From: Rhodomyrtus psidioides
Lineage: Eukaryota > Streptophyta > Magnoliopsida > Myrtales > Myrtaceae
Length of the DNA: 64,000 nt
Assembly (NCBI GenBank): GCA_021437785.1
Contig: JAILYB010000134.1
Location: forward strand, 930,001-994,000
Direction: 5' to 3'
How positions within the stretch are numbered: position 1 is the first letter of the stretch; the number at the start of each line of letters is the position of its first letter. Under the pieces are notes generated by a model that made no database searches, was not told where the DNA came from, and worked only from the letters and a program-made list of their open reading frames with translations. Positions 19,067 through 28,978 of this stretch are shown here, one piece after another. The position numbers and the translations under genes are program-made.

Positions 19067-20458
19067 TTAACTGCAGGAGGCGTTTATCCCCTGACTGTGT
19101 TTGCCCAGCCCTTTTCTAGGATCAAACCCATATGCCAGTAGCATCTTGGCTAGTAAAAGATTGGCTTCTGAGATGTAGGGGGTTCTCAACCTTGTCCCTG
19201 CCGGGGTATGAACTGTGGCTACCATTTCTAGGGAATGATAACTCGCCTCTGTTTTCACTTCAGGTTCAACATAGGGTATGGCACTGTTCTGGTATGTCTG
19301 GAGGTCGACTTCTCCATGTACAGTAATCACCTTCCCATCTACCGCGAAACGTACTTTTTGATGCAAGCTTGAAGGGACGGCTCCTGCTGTATGGATCCAA
19401 GGTCTTCCCAGCAAGAATCCGAATGCACTGGGCAGATCCATTACTTTGAAGTTTATAGAGAATTTGGTCGGGCCGATGAATACGTCAAGCTCAATCTCGC
19501 CCACCACAGTCTTCCTCATTCCGTCGAAAGCTCTTACAGTCGTTTTAGATGTCTTAACCGTTTCTTCATTGATTCCCAATCTTCTCAGGGTAGCCAAAGG
19601 GCAAATGTTGAAGGCTGATCCATTGTCGATCAATACGTGCGCTACTCTTTTCCCGTTACATTGCGCGGAGACATATAATGCCTTGTTATGTCCTCTTCCT
19701 TCCATGGGGAAGTCATCGTCCGAGAAGCTCAACTGGTCTTTTAAAAGGGTTGACCCCACAAAGTCCCCCAATTGTACCTCATTAATCGATTCAGGGACAT
19801 GTATTTCATTAAGTATCTTCAACAGTGCGTTCTTATGTTTCTCGGAATTGATGAATAGATCTAATATGGATATCTGAGCGGGTAACTTCCTCAGCTGTTC
19901 TATCACCTCAAACTTGCTGGTTTTGATGATCGATATGAGTTTTTCCGCGTCTTCTTTTGAGACCTCTTTCTTTTCGGATTCGCCCTCCCTAGGGGCATAG
20001 AATCGTCCGGACCTCATTATCGCGTCTACCTGTGTGGTCCCATAGTCCCAATGGACTGCTTTAGGATCGTATTCTTCTGCTGGGGGGACTTTTATAGTTA
20101 CAGTTGCCTGATGAGATATCTCTGGTTTAGTCGCGTCATCTGCTTCTTCTCGCGGCAGTTAAATCACAACGGGCTTGACTAGGTAGTCTTTCGCCCCGCT
20201 CATGCTATCAAGTTCTTCCAATCTGATTACCACTGTCGAAGCGACTTCGACCATCGATACGGTGTTGTCAAGTTCTTCTATGCCGTTCGGGGTCTCTGGT
20301 TGAGAGAGATCATCCAAATCTCCCCACCCGTCCGGTATGATGTCTTCAATTTTCTGATAAAAACTGGGAGGGGCCGAGTATTTCACTTTGAAGTTGTATT
20401 CTCCAGAATCTTGACCAAGGTTGTCAATAATTTCGCCTTTCTCAAGTGCGTCGGCCAT
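19067..20458 (-). pseudogene. pro: Retropepsin plus G-patch region of element B, with an in-frame stop
   Basis: From the ATG at 20458 the frame is open except for TAA at 20161-20159 and continues from 20158 to 19067. The aspartic protease active site is VLIDNGSAFNICPL, followed by FLLGRPWIH, the usual flap-distal motif. A G-patch (LLAYGFDPRKGLGKHSQGI) follows. It is in the same frame as gag upstream, separated by two further stops (20575-20573 and 20536-20534). An ancestral gag-pro fusion has therefore lost continuity through nonsense changes. The conserved GTAAGT at the 20536 stop could instead be a donor site. Confidence 0.75.
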
Positions 20459-20572
20459 AAACTTGAGGTCTGCTAGGCTTCGTCTCTTGGCTTCCAGTTC
20501 GTTTTCTTTGGACTCTTCTTCTGACTGAATGACTTACCCAAGACTGTTTGTCAGATTCTCATGTGAGGCACT

Positions 20573-22204
20573 TCAGGTATTACCTTGCTCAGTCTTGATC
20601 ACGAAGTAGCTTCCTTCCAAAGATAAAGAGGCTTTGACTCCTTCGAACTCTTCATTGGTGATATCAGACATTATCCCAAAGCTCATCATCTTAGCGATGC
20701 ATAGTCTCTTTTGGTCAGTCGAGATCGCTCCTGCTTTTGGGCATGATGAAGCGGTTATTAGTAGGTCGGTCAATTTAAGCATATCTACCTTCAGCTTAAG
20801 GTAGTCTTCTTCCCCTTCAGAGAATATTGCCCCTACTGCTTGATGATCTGGTAGTGGATTTTCTTGCACATTTGGGGCTGCATTGTCAAATTTTAGAATC
20901 TGATTATCAATCAGGGCTTGCACTTTCAGCTTAAGGATATAACAGTTATCCACGTTATGCCATCTTTCGCCCATATGATAGGCACAGGTCTGGCTCTCAT
21001 CAAAGCCAGGATATCTTGCAGGGTTTGCCCTAGGCGGTTCTTTCGCTACCAGGTGTTGTTCTAGCAGCATCGGGAGCAGCTTGGATAAAGGCCTCGGAAG
21101 CTGGGAGAATTGTTTCTGGGGTTGCTTTCTTCTAGGCTCTTGCATTTTTGGTGTTGACCAGGATGATCTTCCTTTGGTCTGATTGGAATTGCCAAACGGC
21201 TTGGGCTTGTGAGGATCTGGTATAAATGCTATGTCCAGTCCGGCTTCTCTCTCCTTTCTTAAAGGATACTGCTTCCTAGTAGGAGCTTCATGAGGCCTTC
21301 TTTCTCTCAAGGCCCATTCTAGCCTTTCAGCAACCTTTATCAAGTGTGCAAATGTTTGACACCCGGAAGTGTTCAGCTTGTCAAAGTACTCATAAGGGAG
21401 TGCCTTCAGGAATAAGTTGATCAGCTCCTCTTCTGGGATTGACGGCTTTACTTGGGTAGCCAAGGCTCGCCACCTCTGAGCATATGTCCTGATTGATTCG
21501 CCCATCACCTTTGAAGTTCGTAGAAGATCCTCCCTCGTTGGGGCTGTAGCCGTGTTGAACTTGTACTGCCTGAGGAAGTCCTCTGCAAGATCCTCCCATC
21601 CATCGTAATCTTCTAGATCTAGCTCAATGAACCATGCCAGAGCGGCGCCAGCCAGACTCTCTTGGAATGTGTTCATTAGTAGCGGGATATAATCTGAATA
21701 ATGCGCCATCTTGCGCAGGTAATACTTGAGGTGTGCTCGAGGACAACCTGTCCCATTGTATTTCCTTACAAACTCTGGCTCTTTATAATCAGGAGGAGTC
21801 TCTACTTTAGCGAAAGGAGATATCTTGTCGAAGCGGGCTAACTCGTAACCTTGATTGCTCAGGCATTCTTCGATTTTGGCCAGCCTTTTAGCCTCCGCTT
21901 CAGTTTTTGTGGTCTGCTTCCCCTTCTCCTCCCTCTCGAGGTTGATAACAATAGGCGAGGCCTTTGGTTGTGATCGGCTGTTTGGTTCATGGACATCCTC
22001 CTCTGTATGTTGGGTATCCCTTGTTATCTCTCTATGTGTTACATCAGGTACCGTAGAAGGGCCTGAGTTGTTCTGGTTATGGGCTGTTGTTTGTTTAGCT
22101 TGGGTGGCCTCCATCATGGCCTTGATGTCTGCCATCATAGTTGCTAGGGCGGTCATCTGAGATTCCAGTATTCCCACACGCGGAGTCAATTCTTGTTGCT
22201 CCAT
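20573..22204 (-). CDS. gag: Gag protein of element B
   Basis: A 543-residue ORF from ATG at 22204. The N-terminus (about 1-50) is a helical, Met-rich region with LESQMTALATMMADIKAMME. The retrotransposon gag domain covers about 145-300 and includes HLKYYLRKMAHYSDY, LAGAALAWFIEL, WEDLAEDFLRQYKFN, YAQRWRALATQVKPSIPE and ALPYEYFDKLNTSGC. Near 400-425 is a degenerate zinc-knuckle-like motif, CAYHMGERWHNVDNC, with the Ogre-type Cys-His-His-Cys pattern. It would form the particle and bind element RNA in the cytoplasm. It ends at TGA 20575-20573; the frame continues into protease beyond stops. Confidence 0.9.
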   Translation of the reverse strand: MEQQELTPRVGILESQMTALATMMADIKAMMEATQAKQTTAHNQNNSGPSTVPDVTHREITRDTQHTEEDVHEPNSRSQPKASPIVINLEREEKGKQTTKTEAEAKRLAKIEECLSNQGYELARFDKISPFAKVETPPDYKEPEFVRKYNGTGCPRAHLKYYLRKMAHYSDYIPLLMNTFQESLAGAALAWFIELDLEDYDGWEDLAEDFLRQYKFNTATAPTREDLLRTSKVMGESIRTYAQRWRALATQVKPSIPEEELINLFLKALPYEYFDKLNTSGCQTFAHLIKVAERLEWALRERRPHEAPTRKQYPLRKEREAGLDIAFIPDPHKPKPFGNSNQTKGRSSWSTPKMQEPRRKQPQKQFSQLPRPLSKLLPMLLEQHLVAKEPPRANPARYPGFDESQTCAYHMGERWHNVDNCYILKLKVQALIDNQILKFDNAAPNVQENPLPDHQAVGAIFSEGEEDYLKLKVDMLKLTDLLITASSCPKAGAISTDQKRLCIAKMMSFGIMSDITNEEFEGVKASLSLEGSYFVIKTEQGNT

Positions 22205-22583
22205 TCTTGTCTTAAGGCGAGTACGGAAACGATGTGTTGGTAGTTCCGTGATGGGAGGGTACCTGTTTCAGAAGGATTCTCAGTGAGTATTTCTTTTGTA
22301 TTTGACAAAAGGAAGCAGCTAATCCCTTTAGTTGCATGCTTCTTATCAGTAGATGAGAAAAAGGACTACTTCGTGAGCCTTAGCCTCATGTAAGCAGTTC
22401 TTTTAAACATTTTCTGGTAAGAATTCATGAAATTAAAAGAAGCGTAATCTCTGATGATAGTTTTTATGCATTCGCAAAACATGTTCATATTCATGCTCAT
22501 GTGTTCAAGATAGTATCTAACAGAAATTGGGATGTATGAGAAGATATCACAATGTTTGTTTATTTTACACTTGACAAAATAGT

Positions 22584-23942
22584 CTATTCAAGTCTAGGAC
22601 GTTTGGGGCCTAAGGTATCCTCATCATCCCAGTATGGATTCCCCTCTTCAGTTTGAGACTCATCGTCTTCTGAATATGACAGCAGTCCCATGTCTTCGGG
22701 TATGTACGGCTCTATTCCAGGTACGTACGGCACGATGTATTCGGGTACGTAGGGCTCGACAAGGCTTCGTCGGGTTGCCTTGAAGTGTTGAATGTATTCT
22801 GCGGTGACCCTATGAATGTTTTCTTCACGAGTCATGTTTTCTGGCCAACTTATTTCTTCGGCCTGAGAATTCTTCAATGAGCGTATGATGGATGCCACCT
22901 TGGCTTCAAACTGCCTCTTCTCCTCCTCTGTGAGGGTCTGGCTTGGTAAGTCAAAGGAAAAGATACTAGGTTGCGTTGGAGAAGGGATCTCTTGTAGAGC
23001 TCCAAACTGTCGAATCACCCTCTTTGGATAGTATGCGGTAGCGCCCGTGAATCCTAGCAAAGGGACTGGACCCCCGTCATCGCAGGTCAATCTGACCTTG
23101 CTCAACGTTGGCAACCTTAGCCGCCATCGGAGTTGTTCAGGTTTTAGGATTTTAAGGAAGTTTTTCCACTCTATGAAGTTGAACTTAGGGATACGTGTAT
23201 GGGTTCTGACAAAGGTTTTAAGAGGGTGCGCATCAGGGTTGATTTCAGTGAAACCCATGCGAATGTGAAACTGTCTGATATGGGAAGTGAACCACAGATA
23301 TAGAAGATCACTAGAGGCTCTAAAGATTCCCTTTTTATTTTTCCTGAAACGATTTAAGGAAAGGAAGGTCTCGGCAAGGAGGATGTTTGAGTAATCCCAC
23401 CCGCAGCAGACTTGTCTAGCTACTATAGCCATGATAGGGTCAAAGGTGACAGATGAGATCGGGAATAGTACAAAGCTAAAGAATGCCAAGACAAAAACTC
23501 TACCAGATTTGGTTCCTTTAGCAGCAGGGAGGCAGGAGAATCGGTCTACAAGAAAAGACAAGAAGACTCGTCCAGAATTGCTTTTTGCATCTGCTTTGAC
23601 TTCATTTAGACTTGTGTCAAGGAACTCAACCAACTGATTTAGGGGTTCAAATCCTATGGGGGGTCGAACGGGCGTAGGAGTGAACTCAATTCCGATGACG
23701 GCGCTGTATTCCTCGATAGTGGGAGTAATCTCTAGTCCTTCCATGCAAAATGTAGCGGTGGTAGGATCCCAATAGAGCGCCATGGCTTGGATAAAGGCAG
23801 GTGGACACTCAATCTTCAGCAGGTCCAGTAGGTATCCTAGTCGTGATTCAGCATACTTTTGGCTGGCTTCGCCCATGTTGTCCCACCATGACTGGAGTTC
23901 GGCCCGGGGGATTTTGAATACTTGAATATTATTCTTTCCCAT
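22584..23942 (-). CDS. Ogre-type ORF1 protein, DUF7745-like, function unknown
   Basis: A 452-residue ORF beginning MGKNNIQVFKIPRAELQSWW at 23942. Open frame extends 12 codons further, but only from a TTG. Motifs match the plant DUF7745 / mobile-domain-like family found upstream of gag in Ogre elements: LLDLLKIECPPAFIQAMALY, FCMEGLEITPTIEEYSAVIG, FSFVLFPISSVTFDPIMA, CCGWDYSNILLAETFLSLNR, FHIRMGF. The C-terminus is acidic and Pro/Tyr-rich (VPEYIVPYVPGIEPYIPED). No catalytic motif is known for the family. It has no stop or frameshift, so it was kept intact until recently. It may derive from the plant mobile domain of host genes. Confidence 0.85.
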   Translation of the reverse strand: MGKNNIQVFKIPRAELQSWWDNMGEASQKYAESRLGYLLDLLKIECPPAFIQAMALYWDPTTATFCMEGLEITPTIEEYSAVIGIEFTPTPVRPPIGFEPLNQLVEFLDTSLNEVKADAKSNSGRVFLSFLVDRFSCLPAAKGTKSGRVFVLAFFSFVLFPISSVTFDPIMAIVARQVCCGWDYSNILLAETFLSLNRFRKNKKGIFRASSDLLYLWFTSHIRQFHIRMGFTEINPDAHPLKTFVRTHTRIPKFNFIEWKNFLKILKPEQLRWRLRLPTLSKVRLTCDDGGPVPLLGFTGATAYYPKRVIRQFGALQEIPSPTQPSIFSFDLPSQTLTEEEKRQFEAKVASIIRSLKNSQAEEISWPENMTREENIHRVTAEYIQHFKATRRSLVEPYVPEYIVPYVPGIEPYIPEDMGLLSYSEDDESQTEEGNPYWDDEDTLGPKRPRLE

Positions 23943-24561
23943 CAAGTCTAAAATATGCAAATGATTTTGAAAGGTCAATCATCAGAAATTACTTTAAATG
24001 TATGAATATGCAAATGTCATGAGGCATGCATGAGCTAACTAGATTGCATAGTTCAAATGAAGAAATGGAAATTATGACCTTTTTCAGGTCTTGAAAGCCT
24101 GATTCAAAGCCTAATTTGAATTTCAAGGGAGTGAATTATGCAATTTAGTCAGGTTTACTCAGTGACTAAGGGAAATAGCAATGTCACGTTCCATTGGTCA
24201 ATACATCAAAAGAACAAAGCGGAGTGAACTTTTTCTTCTTCTTCTTCTTTTTTACAATCAAGATGCCTAATGGAAGAAAGGTAAGGAGAGATTTTTCAAA
24301 CAAGAAAGCTGTAAAAGATCGTTGGAACGTGAGGATCCAAATTACTCTTTTCTTAGAGGTCTATCCAGATGACAGTTGGTTGGGAATCTTCCTCTAATTA
24401 AGTGTAAGGTAGTCGTCTTCAGTGTTTTGATCGAGAGGCTGTAGTTCCTCTGGCCATTTTCTAGTCCACGGTACGGCGACTTCAGGAGCCTTCTTAGGTT
24501 CCGCCTTCTTGAGTGTGATACGCTTTGGTTTTGTCTTGGTCGCGGGGCGCCTTTTTCTTCC

Positions 24562-24885
24562 CTAGAAAGTGGCCATGAGCACACTTTCTTTGGTCAGCAG
24601 TTCGGCCTTCCGACGGGCATATGCCTCCCTGGCCAACTGGTTGCGACGCTGCCTCTTCATCTCCAGATAATTCTTGAACATTTCATCTGACTCTCGCTTA
24701 AATCTGAGGTTATCGACGTAGTAGCGGGTTTGACAATCTTCGGCGTATCCTAGCTTACGTCCCGTCAGTTCCCGACCATGCACGAATTTGGTGAAGTGTA
24801 GCCTTGTGTTTGGTCCGGGGCGAGTGACTTTCCTCAGGTATTCGAAGGTTATCAACTCTGTCGAGCTCTTAGGGAACAGTGACAT
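24562..24885 (-). CDS. Small basic ORF in the leader of element B, unrecognised
   Basis: 107 residues from an ATG at 24885. The composition is basic and helical (FKNYLEMKRQRRNQLAREAYARRKAELL). No family is recognised. It lies between the conserved leader and ORF1. Element A has lost this part, so no conservation test is possible here. It could be a small regulatory or nucleic-acid-binding peptide, or chance. Confidence 0.3.
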   Translation of the reverse strand: MSLFPKSSTELITFEYLRKVTRPGPNTRLHFTKFVHGRELTGRKLGYAEDCQTRYYVDNLRFKRESDEMFKNYLEMKRQRRNQLAREAYARRKAELLTKESVLMATF

Positions 24886-24899
24886 TCTTCCCTATTACA

Positions 24900-25630
24900 A
24901 TTGCTGTTTCAATTAGTCACTTGAGCGTTTTGCATGACGTGAATGCACATGAATGTATGTAATGCATGAGCCATATCATGGAGCAGGGAATAGTAAAGTG
25001 CATCGGAAGTAAATGCCTTACCAACCATATCTGGGGGAATGTGGAATGTCCCCCTCTTATTAATGGGCGGTTTTAGGTATACCAACCATCCATAGACATG
25101 CGCATGAGACAAGTGGGTATACTCTAAGAAATCAAAAATCAGGTGAGGAACCTACGGCTCAGGCTCTCACGATCCACACGAGGCAGATTCCTCCCCAAGG
25201 ATATCTACCCAAGAGGGCTAGACATCGCCAATGCAGATGATGAGTGGGAATGAGTACGAAAGTCTCAAGTGCCATCAAACACAAGATCCTTTTCGCACCC
25301 TTTCCCTATCTAAGATAACCTAAGGGTGGTTGCAGTCGGGGTTTGACCGCCAGTGTGTGCGATGTGTCGTGATCATCACAATGCAAGGTCATGCACAACA
25401 GTTTGTATCAAAACACCGCTTCAGTATGTGCATGAAATAAACATACATTCTCAACTCCAACCTGCAGGAAAAGATGTCAACAATCACTCCACCCCTTATT
25501 TCTCTAATCTGCAAAAACATCTAACACAATGGTTAGTGTATGTACCTCACCTTCGAGAGCATCTGCAGAAAACAAGGTCAGATAAACCAAATAACTTTTT
25601 AATCGGCTCAAATCCTCTAGAATTCGTAAC
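24900..25630 (-). other. Leader of element B, primer-binding site lost
   Basis: Similar in order and sequence to 5890-6600 of element A. Homology stops at about 25630, where LTR-internal sequence begins directly (GGGCCGTCTGATCGGATTA). The primer-binding site and the U5 half of the LTR are therefore deleted. A Leu-initiated open frame at 24909-25112 reflects DNA conservation, not a gene. Confidence 0.65.
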
Positions 25631-26782
25631 CAGGGCCGTCTGATCGGATTACCAAAACCTACAGCTCAGATTAGGTGAAGACCCGATCAGGGCCGTCTGA
25701 TCGGATTACTTAAACCTACGGCCACGATTAGATCCTAAGACTCGATCTAGACCGTCTATTCATATTAACCTAAACGACGCCGTCCACTAACTAACCCATA
25801 CGGTGCCGTTTCAACCATTTTTTATTTCCGATTTAAAATCTTTTTCGAATTATCCTAATTTCTAATCGGACGACCACCATTTGTTGGACTCGATTAACCT
25901 GAACCGTCCGATCTACGCTGACTCACCCTAACAGACTAACGGTCGAGCTGACTCGACAGACACGTGGACCAATGGCCGAATGCCAACTAGGAGTTTGACC
26001 GTTTGACCGTGCCATGTCAGCTTCGTCTTCAACCTCGCGACTTCGGTAGAGTGGACGGCTGTGGTTCTCCGATGATGATCTAGCGGTGAACTCTCGATGA
26101 AATCTCATGAAATCGACGGCAATCGACTCGCAATCATCTCTATCTTAACATATCTTAGAATCGAGGCGACCTACTTGCAGAATCGAGAGTATCATGCGAA
26201 CTGCCGAGTACGGCCATGGAAACTCAATCACACAGGTCACACGAAATCAGATCAATTCTTCCACGGATTAACATGGCAGGAGGTTCAGGAGACTTACCTC
26301 GGGCTCCGATTGAGCCCGCTCGACCCAGGTTTGGCTGGGCAAGAATCGGCTGTGGAGGCTAAGTGTAAAGACTCGATTCAGGGGTTATGAGCAAAATCGA
26401 TGCAAAATCAAGACGTGAACATGGTCAGTGGTGTTCAAGGAACAAAATGCACACACAAATCGCAAGAATGATCGTGAAGCAGGCAAGTCGCCATTGATGC
26501 ACAGTAGAGAGCTTGAAGCTACGTCTTACCTGTTTTCGTGGGCTTCGCGTGCGCGGCTTGGCAGCGATCGACTCAAGGGACTCTGGGCGGCCTCTTGGTG
26601 ACCTCGTGGAGCTTTGGTTTTGCCTCGGAAGGCCCAACCGGCGCTCTGCAATTTGTGCCCCAACCTTCGACCACCGCGAGGGAAGGTGAGCTCTTTCTCT
26701 CTCTTTCTTTCTCTCTCTCGATTCAGTTTCTTCTCCTCGAACTGAATTCAACCACACCTTGCTTCGCGAAGGCTTCTTAGTT

Positions 26783-26790
26783 TATATACC
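26783..26790 (-). promoter_or_regulatory. TATA box of LTR B
   Basis: The minus strand reads GGTATATAAA, followed about 15 nt later by GCCTTCGCGAAGC. LTR C has the same arrangement at 31571-31579. Conservation between two diverged copies supports this as the Pol II promoter core that sets the LTR orientation to minus. Confidence 0.7.
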
Positions 26791-27192
26791 TGTTTCGAAT
26801 TTTGGAGGGGGGCGGCAAGGACTAACAGACTTGAATCGCACGTGTAGCCACGTGATTTCAGGTCCAAACGACGTCGGGGAGACTGGGGTATTCTGTTTAG
26901 CTTCGTTTGATCCTCCGGCGGGTTCTAATCCTGAGCGATTTGGCACGAATTTGGCTTGTATTTGGCACTTGTTAACTTTCGCAGGTCTCGTGTCTTGACC
27001 GACCAATTATTATCTGCTCCGGCGGTCGTTGATCACCATTCCGGTCCCGATCGATGGGGAATGGTCTAAAGGATTAAATGCCCAACAATACCTCTCCGAT
27101 TATGGTCGATCGGTCGGTCAATTTTGTTGTTGAAACTCGTCTTGGCACTGTTCATCTGCACGGAGGCTTAGTGGGGAAGACGACACTGTTCT

Positions 27193-27240
27193 GGACCGGT
27201 TCGACCGGTCGGACCGGCGGTCTGACCGGTCCGAACCGGT
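27193..27240. promoter_or_regulatory. Cluster of ACCGGT palindromes in the U3 region of LTR B
   Basis: Within 48 bp there are five GACCGG/ACCGGT-type repeats (GGACCGGTTCGACCGGTCGG and onward). The same cluster lies at 31983-32031 of LTR C although flanks diverge. In the minus-strand orientation it is about 400 bp upstream of the TATA box. It looks like a conserved protein-binding array; no factor is assigned. Confidence 0.45.
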
Positions 27241-28047
27241 TTCAACTTATCATTTTTCAAATTAAACCCAAATTTCTAGGAAAATTTTGCAATTGAGCCT
27301 CAGAATCGAATTTAGGGCATGGATTTTATCTAAAAATGTGGTTTTGCCCAAAAGTTTTCATCAATTTCTACAAAACCCCCAAATTCCTATTTAATTGGAA
27401 ATTGGGGATCGTGTAATTGAGAGTGCAGATGATCAAATTGGGTCAAACCACCTATGCCAATCAATTTAAAATGGTGAAATCCATTGGGTGGCATGTTCAA
27501 TTTGTAATGGTAGCCCTTGAATTGAAAGTAATTTCGATTATGCTCAATTTCAAGGACTAAAATGCAATTATGCTTGCAATTGAACAATTTATCCGAACAA
27601 TTAGGTCAAATTGAAGTGGGGGACGATTAGATTGAATGTCCAGATCCTATAAAATGCCAAAATTGGAATTTAAAAGACTCAATTGATATTTCTTTCTCAA
27701 ATTCAATAGTACGGGTTACAAAGGAACACCCATAATTGAATTTAATTTTGAACTTTTTGTGAGGTAAAAAATACAAGGGATTAAAAATAAAAATATTGGA
27801 CATTTTTCCATATTTTTATGACCTCGAATGGTATTTTTCTTGAATTTTTTGAGTATTTTCCTATTTTCTAAAAATACTAAAAAATGTGAAAAATATAAAA
27901 AAATTATTTTTTGGTCAACAATGTTTCCTTGGGCTTGGCTAAGGCCATCAAAGTTGATTTTGTAATTTTTTGACTTTTTATGAATTTTTTGTGATTTTTC
28001 AAAAATAAAACTGAAAAAGACTTGGTCAAAAAATCAGGTGTCAACAT

Positions 28048-28978
28048 GGAGCTGCAGAACGCCTTGAGAATCTCTGCAATAAACTAGGTAAGCTACTACA
28101 TGAACAAGAAATCGCGATCTATGATGAGGAATTTTCGGAAGAGAAAATACTGGAATGTCATCTCTCACTTGTGGGACAACTTTTCAACAACCCTAGTTTT
28201 AACTTCCAAGCTTTTCAGACGGCAATGAAAAAGGCATGGAAAATCGAAAATGTGAATATAAAATCCATGGGACATGGTTACATCTCTTTCGCTTTTAGTA
28301 GCGAGGAAGAAAAAAAACTGTGTTTGAAGGGGGACCATGGTCTTTCTCCAACCATCTACTACTTTTGAAATCTTGGGAGCCTGACGTACCACTTCACTGC
28401 TATGAATTTGAGTCTTGCGCTTTCTGGGTCAGAATCTTGGGCCTCCCTCTAGAATGGAATACTGCTGGAATTGTGAGGAAAATTGTTGGCTCTCTAGGGA
28501 AAGTCTTGGACGTGAAAATAGATACTAGAGGTCCTGCATTTCAAAGAGTAACAAAAGCAAAAGTAGAGTTAGATATTCAGAAGGAACTTAGATCTGGCTT
28601 TTTGGCTCGGCACAGGGGAAACAAGTTATGGTTTGATTTCAAATACGAAAGACTGCCTACCTTCTGTTTTTCGTGCGGGAAAATTGGTCACTATGCAAAT
28701 TTCTGCCCCGATATTCCTTATAATGAAGAAAAATTTTCGACAAAGATGAGGAGTGGTTTTGGGAGTTGGTTAAAATCAGAAAATGGGGTCCATAGCCCCT
28801 ACTGGGAAGCTTTTAATGAAGAGGGGGAGAATCATAACATACCTGAAGAAACGGTTCCAGAAACCCCAGAATATCAAGGAGCTGCTATGCAGGAGGAGGA
28901 GAATCATACCAATTCCCTTAGAAATATTGGGAGCTCAAAGAAGAGAGGCCCCAAATCTGTGCTTGTAGAACATATGGG
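28048..28978 (+). pseudogene. LINE ORF1, N-terminal part (nucleic-acid-binding protein)
   Basis: Frame 1 reads from the junction with element B (RLENLCNKLGKL...) through a DUF4283-type domain (FQTAMKKAWKIENVNIKSMG, FAFSSEEEKK). It shifts at an A-run (28310-28317) to frame 3, where FEGGPWSFSNHLLLLKSWEP continues the domain. The domain then runs through VRILGLPLEWNTAGIVRKIV and RGNKLWFDFKYERLPTFCFS to a CCHC knuckle (CFSCGKIGHYANFC, 28665-28706). The region after it is acidic and low in complexity. It ends where solo LTR C is inserted. The start codon is missing. Confidence 0.85.
28974..28978. repeat. Target-site duplication of solo LTR C, left copy
   Basis: ATGGG directly precedes the LTR terminus at 28979; the identical right copy is 32859-32863. 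Five bp is the usual length for Ty3/gypsy integration. Confidence 0.95.

Larger units (their letters stand above)
9956..28046 (-). mobile_element. Element B: Ogre/Tat-lineage Ty3/gypsy retrotransposon, near complete
   Basis: On the minus strand the order is: truncated 5' LTR (28046-25631), leader, small ORF (24885-24562), ORF1 (23942-22584), gag (22204-20573), protease with G-patch (20458-19067), a non-coding stretch (18731-18296), RT-RNH-RNH-INT (18295-14900), then a long 3' untranslated region with tandem repeats (12600-9956). An extra ORF upstream of gag, a second RNase H before integrase, an intron-like gap between protease and RT, and satellite-like repeats before the 3' LTR are Ogre/Tat hallmarks. 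The 3' LTR is not in the window because element A begins at 9955 in the repeat array. The other end abuts a LINE ORF1, so B probably inserted into that LINE; 28047-28051 (TGGAG) would be the target duplication, untestable here. Confidence 0.85.
25631..28046 (-). repeat. Truncated 5' LTR of element B
   Basis: It starts (minus strand) TGTTGACACCTGATTTTTTG at 28046 and is collinear with 30419-32858 of solo LTR C, roughly 85% identical in a sampled stretch. The remaining about 1.44 kb, equivalent to 28979-30418 of C, is missing together with the primer-binding site. Such a deletion would stop the element from completing reverse transcription. Confidence 0.85.

Noticed and set aside
23943..23978. 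Longer ORF1 of element B from 23978
   Set aside because: The upstream codon is TTG; the ATG at 23942 fits the family start.
24909..25112. Conserved peptide (SHAHVYGWLV) in the leaders of A and B as a coding gene
   Set aside because: No ATG starts it in either copy; conservation is explained by shared leader DNA.
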